A stretch of 64,000 bases of DNA from Gimesia fumaroli. Lineage in GTDB: Bacteria; Planctomycetota; Planctomycetia; Planctomycetales; Planctomycetaceae. A program made the position numbers and the translations under genes. Every line of letters starts with the position of its first letter. Position 1 is the first letter of the stretch. The notes beneath the pieces were generated by a model that was not told the origin of the DNA, made no database searches, and saw nothing but the letters and a program-made list of their open reading frames with translations. Of this stretch, positions 36,947 through 45,844 are shown piece after piece. Location of the stretch: the NCBI RefSeq assembly GCF_007754425.1, contig NZ_CP037452.1:7481164-7545163 (forward strand), in the 5' to 3' direction.

Positions 36947-37188
36947 TTTTCCCCGAACACCCTGTCTTCTAAACGGCTGATTCGTCTCTCATGCGAATTC
37001 ACCATTTCAATCAGTAGCTCTTTGTTGGCATCCAGCTTTTCGTCTATTTCGATGAGTTGATGGCCATGTTCCACCAGGGTCTTTGCAGTCCAGGTAATCG
37101 CGCCGACTCCTCCTGCTATAATCGGAGAGAAAATACAGGCAATAACCCATGCTGGAATGAACAATCCTTTTCGAACGGTTTCAGGCAT
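36943..37188 (-). CDS. small membrane protein with coiled coil, first gene of cassette
   Basis: 81 residues: one hydrophobic helix (about 11-33, PAWVIACIFSPIIAGGVGAITW) then a coiled coil (about 42-75). The ATG of the next gene overlaps its stop (ATGA). It is the first gene of the run; about 90 bases upstream lies the terminator of a chromosomal gene, so the cassette promoter should be in 37189-37275, where I see no clear consensus. Confidence 0.65.
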   Translation of the reverse strand: MPETVRKGLFIPAWVIACIFSPIIAGGVGAITWTAKTLVEHGHQLIEIDEKLDANKELLIEMVNSHERRISRLEDRVFGEN

Positions 37189-37275
37189 TTTGGTCTCAGT
37201 TGAATTAGAAGAAGTAATTGATGTCTGTGGCTGCTAATCTTCGCGAATGGCGAGAGTGGGACAATATAAAAGTGC

Positions 37276-37316
37276 GCAAAAAAAACACCTGGCGTTACTC
37301 AGAACGACAGGTGTTT
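37276..37316 (-). terminator. Rho-independent terminator of the Cys-rich conserved gene
   Basis: On the minus strand, AAACACCTG and CAGGTGTTT pair over nine bases with an inner CGTT/AACG helix, and the distal arm runs into a T-tract (TTTTTTTT then GCG). It ends the gene at 37377-37727 and marks the border before the phage-like cassette. Confidence 0.8.
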
Positions 37317-37376
37317 AAAAATCAGTAGATAAAGTGATCATGGTCAGGCTGGGACCAGAAAGATCCGGAGCGAAGA

Positions 37377-37727
37377 CTATCCTAATTCCTCGTTTATTAT
37401 TGGAAATTCGCTGATAGGAAGCTGTTTGCTTTTTACTTCATGCAGTCTTCTCCATCCCCTGCTGACCAGCTTTTCACGCACTAAGGTTTCAGCAGGATCA
37501 AGCTCACGTTTATCAAATGGCCCATCGACTAACATCGAATCGAAGCCCTCATCTACTATAAACTGTGCCAGGACGGGATTGCACCTGATATGGTGCTCGG
37601 GCTGTGATTGCAATTCATCCTCGTTCACTTCACCAATGATGTATCGCAGATAGAGGCCGCTGTCCTCGATGTTCTCTACTTCTAAGCCGCAGACCACACA
37701 CAGATATCCCTGGTCACATTTTGCCAT
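37377..37727 (-). CDS. conserved Cys-containing protein of unknown function
   Basis: 116 residues. An N-terminal CDQGYLCVVCG motif (three Cys) suggests metal binding. It is followed by ENIEDSGLYLRYIIGEV, HIRCNPVLAQFIVDE and LVSRGWRRL. I recall closely similar proteins as widespread in Planctomycetota, beginning at MAKCDQGYLC; the ATG used here matches that, and a GTG three codons upstream is the alternative. Function is unknown. It is followed by a clear terminator. Confidence 0.82.
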   Translation of the reverse strand: MAKCDQGYLCVVCGLEVENIEDSGLYLRYIIGEVNEDELQSQPEHHIRCNPVLAQFIVDEGFDSMLVDGPFDKRELDPAETLVREKLVSRGWRRLHEVKSKQLPISEFPIINEELG

Positions 37728-37838
37728 TGCGCTCACTTACAAATTCAAATCACTGGAATCGGTCCATTCTGACCGTTATTGATGATCATGTCATCTGCAA
37801 GGATTCTAATTGGAAATCGAGTGTCAGGGGAATCGGGA

Positions 37839-38417
37839 TTACGATGTTTTTAAGTAATTCTTTAAGTTGGCGATCTCTTCGAGAAGAACTTCGAGAAATT
37901 CTGACGCCGCCTGTTTGTTATCGGCTTTGACAATTTCTCTTACTGACTCTCTGACCTTTTGCGTAGGAGAATATAAATCAAGCGATACCTCACTTTCAGA
38001 GGAATGAATCACATTGAGAGACATGTCATCCAGTTCCTGTTTCAACTCTTTTTGATCAAGGGGCTTAAACATGATTTTGGAAAAACCCAATTCACTCGCG
38101 AGTTTTAGCCGTTGTACATTTCGATCTTGAGAATTTTTCTCAGGCCTGACTGCCGTCATTAAAATAAATTGGGGAGGAGAGACAGTCCCACTATCCGAAT
38201 AGCGTTCAACAAGTTGTGCTTTTTGGAATAAATCGATCCCATCCATCCCACTCATCACAAGATCTGTCAGAACTACGTGGACCTCATTGTCCATTTGCAG
38301 TATCTGCAGGGCTTCAAATCCGGACGAGGCAGTCGTCGCAGTAAAACCGATTTTCTCTACTAGCCGTGCGTAATAGTGACAAGAATATCCAATATCATCG
38401 ACAACAAGAACTTTCAT
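37839..38417 (-). CDS. response regulator, receiver domain with short C-terminal tail
   Basis: 192 residues. Receiver domain about 1-135: acidic pair in VVDD, phosphoacceptor Asp in TDLVMSGMDG (about residue 52) and Lys in MFKPLD. The remaining about 55 residues are helical with no DNA-binding or enzyme motif, so it probably signals by protein contact or phosphate relay. No kinase gene is adjacent; the hybrid kinase at 4114-6474 is far away. The ATG at 38417 is used; a GTG two codons upstream is possible. Confidence 0.88.
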   Translation of the reverse strand: MKVLVVDDIGYSCHYYARLVEKIGFTATTASSGFEALQILQMDNEVHVVLTDLVMSGMDGIDLFQKAQLVERYSDSGTVSPPQFILMTAVRPEKNSQDRNVQRLKLASELGFSKIMFKPLDQKELKQELDDMSLNVIHSSESEVSLDLYSPTQKVRESVREIVKADNKQAASEFLEVLLEEIANLKNYLKTS

Positions 38418-38775
38418 AGACACGCCCGGGGTTCTGAGGAGTTATTTGCAGTCTCGTTTGTCAATCTCACAGAGTAGTAGAGATATACACGCAAATTCTA
38501 AATGATCTAATTTTCAATTATTTAAATGTGGATCAAGGATCATGATCGGCATTTCGAGGTTTTTCACTGTATCATAAATGCCGAATATTCACTCAATTGG
38601 CTAAGAAAAGAGTTCATCGCCATTGGGTTTTAATCATTGAACAATACACATTTGTCACCACCTTTCCTTGTCACCAAGGTCTATTCAATTTGTGGAAGAT
38701 CAATGCCAGATACATCCTTGACCTCTTAAAGCCACACCAAAAGCATCTGGAATTGAAAAGAGAGCAGACGGGATT
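38418..38775. other. 358-base intergenic region
   Basis: Holds no convincing gene. A 66-codon plus-strand frame at 38597-38797 runs antisense into the next minus-strand gene and has no ribosome site or domain. AT-rich patches near 38500-38530 could hold promoters for the response regulator gene. Confidence 0.45.
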
Positions 38776-39030
38776 TCACGCCTCCTTCTGTTTTTGACTT
38801 GCCCAAAAATCATTGGCATCCACAATGACATTACTCCCAAATTTAAAATACGGGATCCCTGATTCTTTCAGGAGTTCTTTGAAGTTTTTCTCTGTCATTC
38901 CAAAAAGCTGTGCCCAAATCTTACTACTGAATTTCCCTGTTTGTGGAAACGCACCAGGCGACCGCACCAGATTTTGAACCAGCTCAAAAGCAAATTTATC
39001 AGACTCCGTGAATTTGGTTGATTCCGTCAT
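38776..39030 (-). CDS. small protein with excisionase/MerR-like helix-turn-helix
   Basis: 84 residues. The C-terminal half (IWAQLFGMTEKNFKELL, then GIPYFKFGSNVIVDANDFW) looks like a winged helix of the Xis/MerR type, in which a fixed wing follows a recognition helix. The start chosen is the ATG after AAGG; nine further codons upstream are open. It may bind DNA in a regulatory or recombination role. It lies beside a gene-poor region and 1.6 kb from the phage-like cassette, but no integrase is seen. Confidence 0.6.
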   Translation of the reverse strand: MTESTKFTESDKFAFELVQNLVRSPGAFPQTGKFSSKIWAQLFGMTEKNFKELLKESGIPYFKFGSNVIVDANDFWASQKQKEA

Positions 39031-39736
39031 GAGATCAAACCTTACCAGAATTTTCATCGCACTCTGTTTCTAACACTGAACTCAAAGCGCGTACTTTTTA
39101 CGCAGCTGGGTTTCATTCAGGTAAAACAAGCAGTTCAAATTGGAGCTGGCAGGATCCAATTTTCACATGAATTGGGAAAGAAACAACGCGATAAAAAGCT
39201 CAGCGACACCTACAGCGGTCGCTACGCGGCTGCCCCCAGGCAGATATGGAATCGTGGTCACACCACTCCAAAACAACAAAAATCAGTTTAACACCCTCGA
39301 GTGAACAAAGCAATATACATCCCTATTTTTTTCTGGAGAAGTCTTAATCTATTTATCTCAATAAATGCCTTATTTCATAGGTAATAACGGGTTTTCCCGC
39401 TTCACATTCCTACATCTAGAAAATCCGGTAATAATCGATGCACTCTGTATGTTATTGGATTCGATAGTTCTTCGCCGCTCTCAAATTAACGACACCTCTG
39501 AAGTGATTTTCCTGTTCACTCACGACTCTTTTCATCACTCCCTCTTAAGTGTTGTGGCTCCCCATTTCCCGCCTCGCAAGCCCCATTGTACTCACTCGGA
39601 ATCTAAATTCGTCCCCAATCAGAATCGCTCGCTTTTCTCCTCCGACAAAGCAAATTCTTCAAGTCGGCAGGGCTTGAGTGGCAGGCTCAATACTTTCGGC
39701 TTAGAATGAGAACGTTCTGAATTACGCTCGCCATTC
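39031..39736. other. 706-base intergenic region without a convincing gene
   Basis: Divergent region between the small helix-turn-helix gene and the Nramp-like gene. A 114-codon plus-strand frame (39365-39709) has poor protein-like composition and no ribosome site. A perfect small hairpin GCGTA-CTTTT-TACGC lies at 39089-39103. Otherwise nothing is recognised. Confidence 0.4.
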
Positions 39737-41503
39737 ATGAAAGACGACTCCATGTCAGATCAAAATCAGTCTGATCGCGATGAAGAAATAGTGCCTGATG
39801 AGGTTATTCCCCACCAATCGCTGCCTCCTCTTAAATACCGCGATCTTCCGCCGGCGATCTCCTGGAGAAAAATGATTGGCCCCAGCATCATGCTGGCAGG
39901 ACTCTCATTAGGTTCTGGAGAATTTGTTCTCTGGCCTTATATCACGTATAAAACCGGGTTCGTCTTCTTTTGGGCCTGCTTGCTCGGAGTGATGACGCAG
40001 TTTTTCATGAACATGGAAATCGAACGCTGGACCCTGGTCACAGGGGAGAGTGCAATTACCGGTTTCTGCCGCCTGAATAAAAACTGGGCCTGGATCATGC
40101 TGCTCTTGAATATTATTCCCTGGGCGTGGCCGGGCTGGGCAACCGGCGCAGGAACAATGTTGAGTTGGACCTTTTTAGGCCCTGAGACCATTGCCAGCGT
40201 TCAAGTAGAGCCTGCACCCTCCCTCTTCTCATTAGAAGGCCTGCCAGATAATGCCAGTTATTCTGCTGAAACAGCCACTCTAAAATGGCGCGGTAGAATG
40301 AATGAATCGGAACGTGATACTTTGAGTACCGCATTCGCGCAAAACCAAATTACAGACCAGTCGGCTGAACTGTTCGACAAAATTAACCAGGGATACGACC
40401 TGCAATACGAGGCTAAGTACAGTTCGTTTTTGGGAATCGCCGGGCTACTTCTGGTTGGAATTGTTCTCACAACCGGACCGGTGGTTTACAACACCGTTGA
40501 AAAGATCCAGATTTTTCTTGTTGGAATGATCTTCCTCATCGCGGTAATTCTGGGAGTCTATCTAATACAACCTTATGCCGTTACTTCCATGCTTCAAGGA
40601 GCAATCAGCATTGGAAAGATGCCCGAGGCCTCGAGTGGATTATCCACAATGGCTCTGCTGGGTGCATTAGCATTTGCCGGTGCGGGTGGGACGATGAACC
40701 TGGGACAAAGTAACTTCATCAAAGATAAAGGTTACGGAATGGGTAAATACATTGGACGTATTACCAGCCCGATTACCGGTCAGGAGGAAGCCGTCAGTGA
40801 AGTCGGTTATCATTTTAAACATACCACTGAAAACCAGACTCGCTGGCACCAGTGGTGGCGAGCAGCGAATATCGAGCACTTCCTCAGTTTCTTTCTCACT
40901 TGTCTGGCCTGCCTGGTTCTCTTGTCTCTGATTTCCTATTCCCTGTTTTATGATGAAAACGGACAGCTAAAAGAAGGTGTGTCCCAGTTTGGTACCGGCC
41001 TGAACTTTATCTGGGGCCAGGCTACACTGTTGGAAGACCGCCTTGGCGGAACATTCAAGTTGCTCTTTCTACTGATGGGTGCGGCAATTTTACTCACAAC
41101 CGAACTGGGTGTTCTCGATGCAACGGCGCGAATTTCTGCCGACATCCTGAAAGTAAATTACTTACGAAACAACGAACACTGGTCGTTGAGTAAACTATAT
41201 TATGTCTTTCTCTGGGGTGAAATTTTACTCGGTTCTGCAATTCTGTTGTATGGTTCGATCAATCCTCAGTTCAGACAGCCTTTGTTTTTGATTGAGACTT
41301 CTGCTGCAATGAACGGCGGTGTCATGTTTTTATATTCGATGATATTGCTGTATATGAATTCAAAGATTCTTAGTCGTAGCATCAGCACCAGCCCTCTTCG
41401 CTTTGTGGTAATGGTCTGGGCAGCAGCTTTCTTTGGCTATTTCAGTCTGCAGGCATTTCAAGTGCAGATCATCCCTTATTTTAAATCTCTTTTCTCTTTG
41501 TGA
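39737..41503 (+). CDS. Nramp-like (metal-ion transporter family) membrane protein
   Basis: 588 residues with about eleven hydrophobic helices. A polar N-terminal tail of about 45 residues precedes the first helix, GPSIMLAGLSLGSGEFVLWPY, placed where true Nramp proteins carry the DPGN metal-binding motif; here GSGEF stands instead. A soluble insert of about 60 residues (about 155-230) lies between helices. The family resemblance is by layout, and the substrate may not be a divalent metal. A second ATG five codons in is possible. The beta-helix gene starts ten bases after its stop, so they are probably cotranscribed. Confidence 0.7.
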   Translation: MKDDSMSDQNQSDRDEEIVPDEVIPHQSLPPLKYRDLPPAISWRKMIGPSIMLAGLSLGSGEFVLWPYITYKTGFVFFWACLLGVMTQFFMNMEIERWTLVTGESAITGFCRLNKNWAWIMLLLNIIPWAWPGWATGAGTMLSWTFLGPETIASVQVEPAPSLFSLEGLPDNASYSAETATLKWRGRMNESERDTLSTAFAQNQITDQSAELFDKINQGYDLQYEAKYSSFLGIAGLLLVGIVLTTGPVVYNTVEKIQIFLVGMIFLIAVILGVYLIQPYAVTSMLQGAISIGKMPEASSGLSTMALLGALAFAGAGGTMNLGQSNFIKDKGYGMGKYIGRITSPITGQEEAVSEVGYHFKHTTENQTRWHQWWRAANIEHFLSFFLTCLACLVLLSLISYSLFYDENGQLKEGVSQFGTGLNFIWGQATLLEDRLGGTFKLLFLLMGAAILLTTELGVLDATARISADILKVNYLRNNEHWSLSKLYYVFLWGEILLGSAILLYGSINPQFRQPLFLIETSAAMNGGVMFLYSMILLYMNSKILSRSISTSPLRFVVMVWAAAFFGYFSLQAFQVQIIPYFKSLFSL

Positions 41504-41512
41504 TCGAAAGAC

Positions 41513-42955
41513 ATGCTTTTAAATACCCAAAACAAACTCGTTCTTCGTGAAACCATGCTTCGACCAGTCTCAGCAGCGATCGTTTCTTGTCTTTTGCTGT
41601 TCTGCACTTTGTCAGAATCCAAGGGCGAAACCTACTACGTCAATAATCAAACTGGCAACGATACTAACGATGGACTATCACCGGATTCGGCTGTAGCCAC
41701 TATCGCCATGGCCATCCAACTCTCCAAAACGAGTGACCGACTGGAACTCAAAAACACTGGAATCGCTTATCGAGAGCCCATGCTATTTCGCCGGCTTGGT
41801 GGTCTGCCAAACCGCCCCTTTGAGGTGGAAGGTAATGGTGCGGTCTTGTCCGGGTTAAAAGAGATTGATGCATCGCGATGGCAAACGATGAAAGACAACC
41901 TCTATGTCCTGACACTTAAGAGTACGCCGTATGGCAATCCTTATCTGGTTGCACAAGGGAAACGACTGGATGCGGCCAAAAATCTGGAATCAATCGAACC
42001 AGAACAGCATTTCTGGGACCGGAAGACAAACAAAGTATACCTGCTTTGTGCTGCACAGAAACGACCTGCCGATTATCAGCTGGAAGCGACTCTTACAACC
42101 AGTGGTTTCACACTTGGAAGTGCCAGCTATATCACTTGCCGAAATCTGATCTGCGAACACTTTTCCAATGATGGTTTCAATATCCATGGCGACTGCCGGG
42201 GGATTCGACTGGAAAATGTGATTGCGCGACATAACGGCGATGATGGCATCTCAATCCATGAGACGGGCGGGTTAATGGTACAAAATGCTTATGTTCATAA
42301 TAATTTTTATGGCATCCAGGATGTGAATGCATCCCGTTCTGTCTATAACGGCGTGCTTGCAGAACAAAACCAGGTGGGTGTCAGCCTAGTAGGTGGTTAT
42401 CACTCACTGGTCGACTGCCAGATCCGAAACAGCGTTCAAAAAGAAATTGACATTGCCGGCTCGAATCCCAGGCATCTGATTGGTGCTGAGCAGAACCTGC
42501 TCTGCAAAACGATCCTTTTTGCCCAGAACGTATCTCTGTTTGGAGATGGAAACCGAGTAGCACTCAGCGTTCGCAATGGAGCCTCATTGATCATGGAACA
42601 GTCCGTGATCAATGGGTCCGACCTCGGCCTTTTTGTAGATCAAAACAGCCACTGTCACTTATCCCTGACCACCATCACCGACTGCCACGAGATACTCAAA
42701 TCAGAATCAAAAGACTCTTTTTTCGACTTCAATATCTATGGAACAGGGCAAATCAGCTGGCTGGGGACTGTTTTTCAACCCGCTCAGTGGACTGAATACC
42801 TTCAAATCTCAAAACGAGATCAGAACTCGAAAATGGGGATGGTCATGGTCGCAGAAGATGGCATCGTCAGTATCCCCGCTAATTCAACCGCCTCTGGGAT
42901 GATGAAAAAAGTCGGTCCCTCTGCTCCTTTTACATTTTCCCTACCACAGAATTAA
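41513..42955 (+). CDS. secreted right-handed parallel beta-helix protein
   Basis: 480 residues. Signal peptide about 1-37 (ending SESKG), or start at the second Met (residue 15) for a shorter signal. The mature part opens with YYVNNQTGNDTNDGLSP, the usual entry to pectate-lyase-like beta-helix domains, and carries short repeated strands around Asn/Asp/Gly turns. Such proteins bind or cleave polysaccharides outside the cell. No catalytic set was identified. Cotranscribed with the Nramp-like gene. Confidence 0.85.
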   Translation: MLLNTQNKLVLRETMLRPVSAAIVSCLLLFCTLSESKGETYYVNNQTGNDTNDGLSPDSAVATIAMAIQLSKTSDRLELKNTGIAYREPMLFRRLGGLPNRPFEVEGNGAVLSGLKEIDASRWQTMKDNLYVLTLKSTPYGNPYLVAQGKRLDAAKNLESIEPEQHFWDRKTNKVYLLCAAQKRPADYQLEATLTTSGFTLGSASYITCRNLICEHFSNDGFNIHGDCRGIRLENVIARHNGDDGISIHETGGLMVQNAYVHNNFYGIQDVNASRSVYNGVLAEQNQVGVSLVGGYHSLVDCQIRNSVQKEIDIAGSNPRHLIGAEQNLLCKTILFAQNVSLFGDGNRVALSVRNGASLIMEQSVINGSDLGLFVDQNSHCHLSLTTITDCHEILKSESKDSFFDFNIYGTGQISWLGTVFQPAQWTEYLQISKRDQNSKMGMVMVAEDGIVSIPANSTASGMMKKVGPSAPFTFSLPQN

Positions 42956-43238
42956 TATCCCCGTTCTTCATTTCGCTTCGAATTTTCTATGAAAACGAAA
43001 GCATACATGACTCTCAATTTCCGATCATCGATTATTTTGCGAGTGTCTGAAGTCATGCTGTAACAATATTTAATAAAGGGATTGCCACATTTTCAGCGAT
43101 TTTACATAATACAGGCGATTTGGAGAGGACTACCAAATTCCAGTTCTCATCCCCCTTAACCTACCAGTAACAAGATTTCGACTTCTGGTCGTTTTAACAT
43201 AATTTGCCTGGAAATTCTTCTCATCGAAAGAAATCGAC

Positions 43239-44168
43239 ATGCCCATTTTTCATGATAACTCCGAAACGATCGGCCATACTCCTCTGGTGAAAATCAACCA
43301 CTTAACCGAGGGACTCAAGGCGACAGTGCTTGCAAAAATTGAAGGACGAAATCCCGCTTATAGTGTCAAGTGCCGAATCGGTGCCAACATGATCTGGGAC
43401 GCTGAAAAAAGTGGTAAATTAAAACCCGGGATGCAGGTCGTTGAACCAACCAGCGGTAATACAGGTATTGCACTCTCATTTGTTTGTGCAGCACGCGGTT
43501 ACAAATTAACACTGACAATGCCCGATTCCATGTCCGTAGAACGTCGTTTGATGCTGAAAGGATTCGGTGCCAATCTGGTACTGACGCCTGGCGCTGATGG
43601 AATGAAGGGAGCGATTCAAAAAGCGGAAGAATTAGCTGCCAGCCCTGAATTCTATATGCCTCAGCAATTTGAAAATCCTGCTAATCCAGAAATTCATTTT
43701 AAGACAACTGGTCCGGAAATCATCAAAGATACTGAAGGAAAAGTGGATTATTTTGTAGCCGGTGTGGGAACTGGTGGAACAATCACAGGTGTCTCACGAT
43801 TTTTGAAAGAGGAACAAGGACTCTATGTAAAATCGGTCGCTGTTGAACCAACCAGCAGTCCTGTTCTTTCTGGAGGAGAGCCAGGCAAACATAAGATCCA
43901 GGGGATTGGTGCTGGATTCATTCCAGCCAACTGCGATACTTCACTTATAGACGAAGTAATCCAGGTAACCGACGACGAAGCATTTGAGATGGCGAGCAAA
44001 ATAGCGCGTCAGGAAGGAATCACGTGTGGAATCAGCTGTGGCGCGGCAATGCATGCTGCCCTGGAAATTGCCAAACGCCCTGAAGCAGAAGGAAAAACAA
44101 TTGTCGTAATCCTGCCTGATTCAGGAGAGCGGTACCTGTCTACACCACTGTTTGATGATGCTCGTTGA
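43239..44168 (+). CDS. cysK: cysteine synthase A (O-acetylserine sulfhydrylase)
   Basis: 309 residues. Makes cysteine from O-acetylserine and sulfide using PLP. The PLP Lys44 is in SVKCRIGAN, the substrate-loop TSGNTGIA follows, the phosphate-binding Gly-rich loop is [10 protein letters not shown], and the C-terminal ISCGAA and [10 protein letters not shown] are present. The SVKCRIG variant and the following segment are close to enterobacterial CysK. The trans-sulfuration gene follows 260 bases downstream on the same strand, consistent with sulfur-amino-acid metabolism. Confidence 0.95.
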   Translation: MPIFHDNSETIGHTPLVKINHLTEGLKATVLAKIEGRNPAYSVKCRIGANMIWDAEKSGKLKPGMQVVEPTSGNTGIALSFVCAARGYKLTLTMPDSMSVERRLMLKGFGANLVLTPGADGMKGAIQKAEELAASPEFYMPQQFENPANPEIHFKTTGPEIIKDTEGKVDYFVAGVGTGGTITGVSRFLKEEQGLYVKSVAVEPTSSPVLSGGEPGKHKIQGIGAGFIPANCDTSLIDEVIQVTDDEAFEMASKIARQEGITCGISCGAAMHAALEIAKRPEAEGKTIVVILPDSGERYLSTPLFDDAR

Positions 44169-44428
44169 AAACACATAAATGCGACAAGTGATTGTCAATA
44201 CATAAGTTCGGAACAGATCATCTCCAGAGACCGGATCCAGAAAGTACTGAGACCTAAGATCGTAACTCTAATCAGTGGCAGGCAGCTGTCTGTGGCGGTA
44301 TTCTTCAGTACAACAGTCGATTCATTGAACCTGATATATTGTCTGGTGTCACTTCGAAGAACATCGTCGTTTCTGACTGGCAGCCAGCCTCTGTTCAAAT
44401 CACCATAAATCTTTTGGATATTAATACT

Positions 44429-45574
44429 ATGCGTTTTGAAACCAAGTGCGTTCATACCGGAGTTGACAAAGACGGCACTTTTAACAGCTGCACAACCCCG
44501 ATCTATACCACCTCAACGTTTTACTGGGATAGTCTGGAAAGCCACAAAGGCTTTGACTATACACGTAGTGGAAACCCAACTCGGAGTGCAATGGAAGAGA
44601 ATATCGCCGCTTTAGAAGGTGGCATTTCGTGCCGGGCAACTGCGACAGGAATGGCCGCAATCACTCTGGTAATGCATCTGTTCAAACCCGGCGACCATAT
44701 CATTGCGGGAGACGACATTTATGGTGGAACCTATCGCTTATTTGCCGATGTGTTTACAAAATGGGGAATCACTTTTTCTTTCATAAAAATGAGCGATACT
44801 GAAACTGTGAAATCAGCGATCACTCCGGAAACGAAAGCGATCTGGATCGAGACGCCCAGTAATCCTCTGTTAAATCTGGTTGATATTCAAGCTGTTACGA
44901 AAATTGCATCGGCAGCGGATTCCGACATCATCACCATTGCTGACAATACTTTTTGTTCCCCTTATCTTCAAAGACCGATTGAATTCGGCGTCGACATTGT
45001 TTTACATTCAACCACAAAATATTTGAATGGTCACTCAGACGTGGTCGGCGGTTGTGTGGTCTCACGTACTGAAGAACTGGCCGAACGTGTTGCCTATAAT
45101 TCAAATGCACTCGGTTTAGGCTGTTCTCCCTTTGACGCCTGGCTGGTTTTACGAGGTATTAAAACATTAGCCCCCCGGATGGAAGCACATCAACGTGGTG
45201 CGATTGCCTTGGCACGCATGCTGGAGACACATCCCAAAGTGGAACGTGTCTACTATCCAGGCTTGGAATCTCACCCACATCATGATTTGGCCAAACGTCA
45301 ACAGGACGGCTTTGGAGGCATGCTGAGCTTTGATGTGAAGGATGGGCGTCCGGTTGCCGAAAAAGTGATGCTGAACTCGAAATTGTTCCTGCTGGCGGAA
45401 TCTCTGGGTGGCGTCGAGTCTCTGATTGAATATCCGGAAAGTATGAGCCACGCTTCCATGACTCAGGAAGCACGACGCGCAGCCGGTATCACTGAAAAAA
45501 CGGTCCGGGTTTCCGTAGGAATCGAAAGCCCTGAAGATCTTGTTGCTGACCTGAAACAGGCGTTAGACAGCTGA
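44429..45574 (+). CDS. trans-sulfuration PLP enzyme (cystathionine gamma-synthase/lyase family)
   Basis: 381 residues. PLP Lys197 lies in HSTTKYLNGHSD; YTRSGNPTRSAMEENIAALEG is the family N-terminal motif and SLGGVESLIEYP is near the C-terminus. Members interconvert cystathionine, cysteine, homocysteine and methionine precursors, and the exact reaction cannot be read from sequence alone. The start at the ATG of MRFETKCVHTG matches family N-termini; the frame is open 90 bases further upstream but there it lacks family residues. Confidence 0.92.
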   Translation: MRFETKCVHTGVDKDGTFNSCTTPIYTTSTFYWDSLESHKGFDYTRSGNPTRSAMEENIAALEGGISCRATATGMAAITLVMHLFKPGDHIIAGDDIYGGTYRLFADVFTKWGITFSFIKMSDTETVKSAITPETKAIWIETPSNPLLNLVDIQAVTKIASAADSDIITIADNTFCSPYLQRPIEFGVDIVLHSTTKYLNGHSDVVGGCVVSRTEELAERVAYNSNALGLGCSPFDAWLVLRGIKTLAPRMEAHQRGAIALARMLETHPKVERVYYPGLESHPHHDLAKRQQDGFGGMLSFDVKDGRPVAEKVMLNSKLFLLAESLGGVESLIEYPESMSHASMTQEARRAAGITEKTVRVSVGIESPEDLVADLKQALDS

Positions 45575-45844
45575 TTCGGAGACAGTATTGCTATTCTCAA
45601 CTGTCGGGATCTATTGTTTACTGCGTCAAGTACCACTGATCCAGGCAGGGGGAGTACGCATTTTCTCTCAGAAGAGCGTACTAAGCGCGTGCAATATGCG
45701 TTTCTTTTATGATATGATGCCCTATTGAATTTCAGGCAAATTCAACCGATGTAACTCTACTTCGATCCTGTACGAAAAAACTGTTTTCATATAGAGCTAC
45801 AAGTCCACTAATACAACATTCTGAAAACAAAGAAGGCCGAGGTT

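Larger units (their letters stand above)
32588..37188 (-). mobile_element. phage-like ten-gene cassette (possible prophage remnant or satellite)
   Basis: Ten minus-strand genes, most overlapping or within a few bases: two small membrane proteins, a phospholipase-A2-like protein, a secreted serine protease, three small unknown proteins, a zinc-ribbon protein, a ParB-like protein and an ABC-GNAT fusion. Such packing and mixture differ sharply from the loosely spaced chromosome around it and resemble one arm of a phage genome. No integrase, terminase, portal or capsid gene, and no flanking direct repeat, was recognised, so the extent and mobility are inference. Confidence 0.55.

Noticed and set aside
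38597..38797. 66-codon plus-strand frame
   Set aside because: Runs antisense into the helix-turn-helix gene and has no supporting signal.
39365..39709. 114-codon plus-strand frame
   Set aside because: Ser- and His-rich with no domain or ribosome site; looks like chance.
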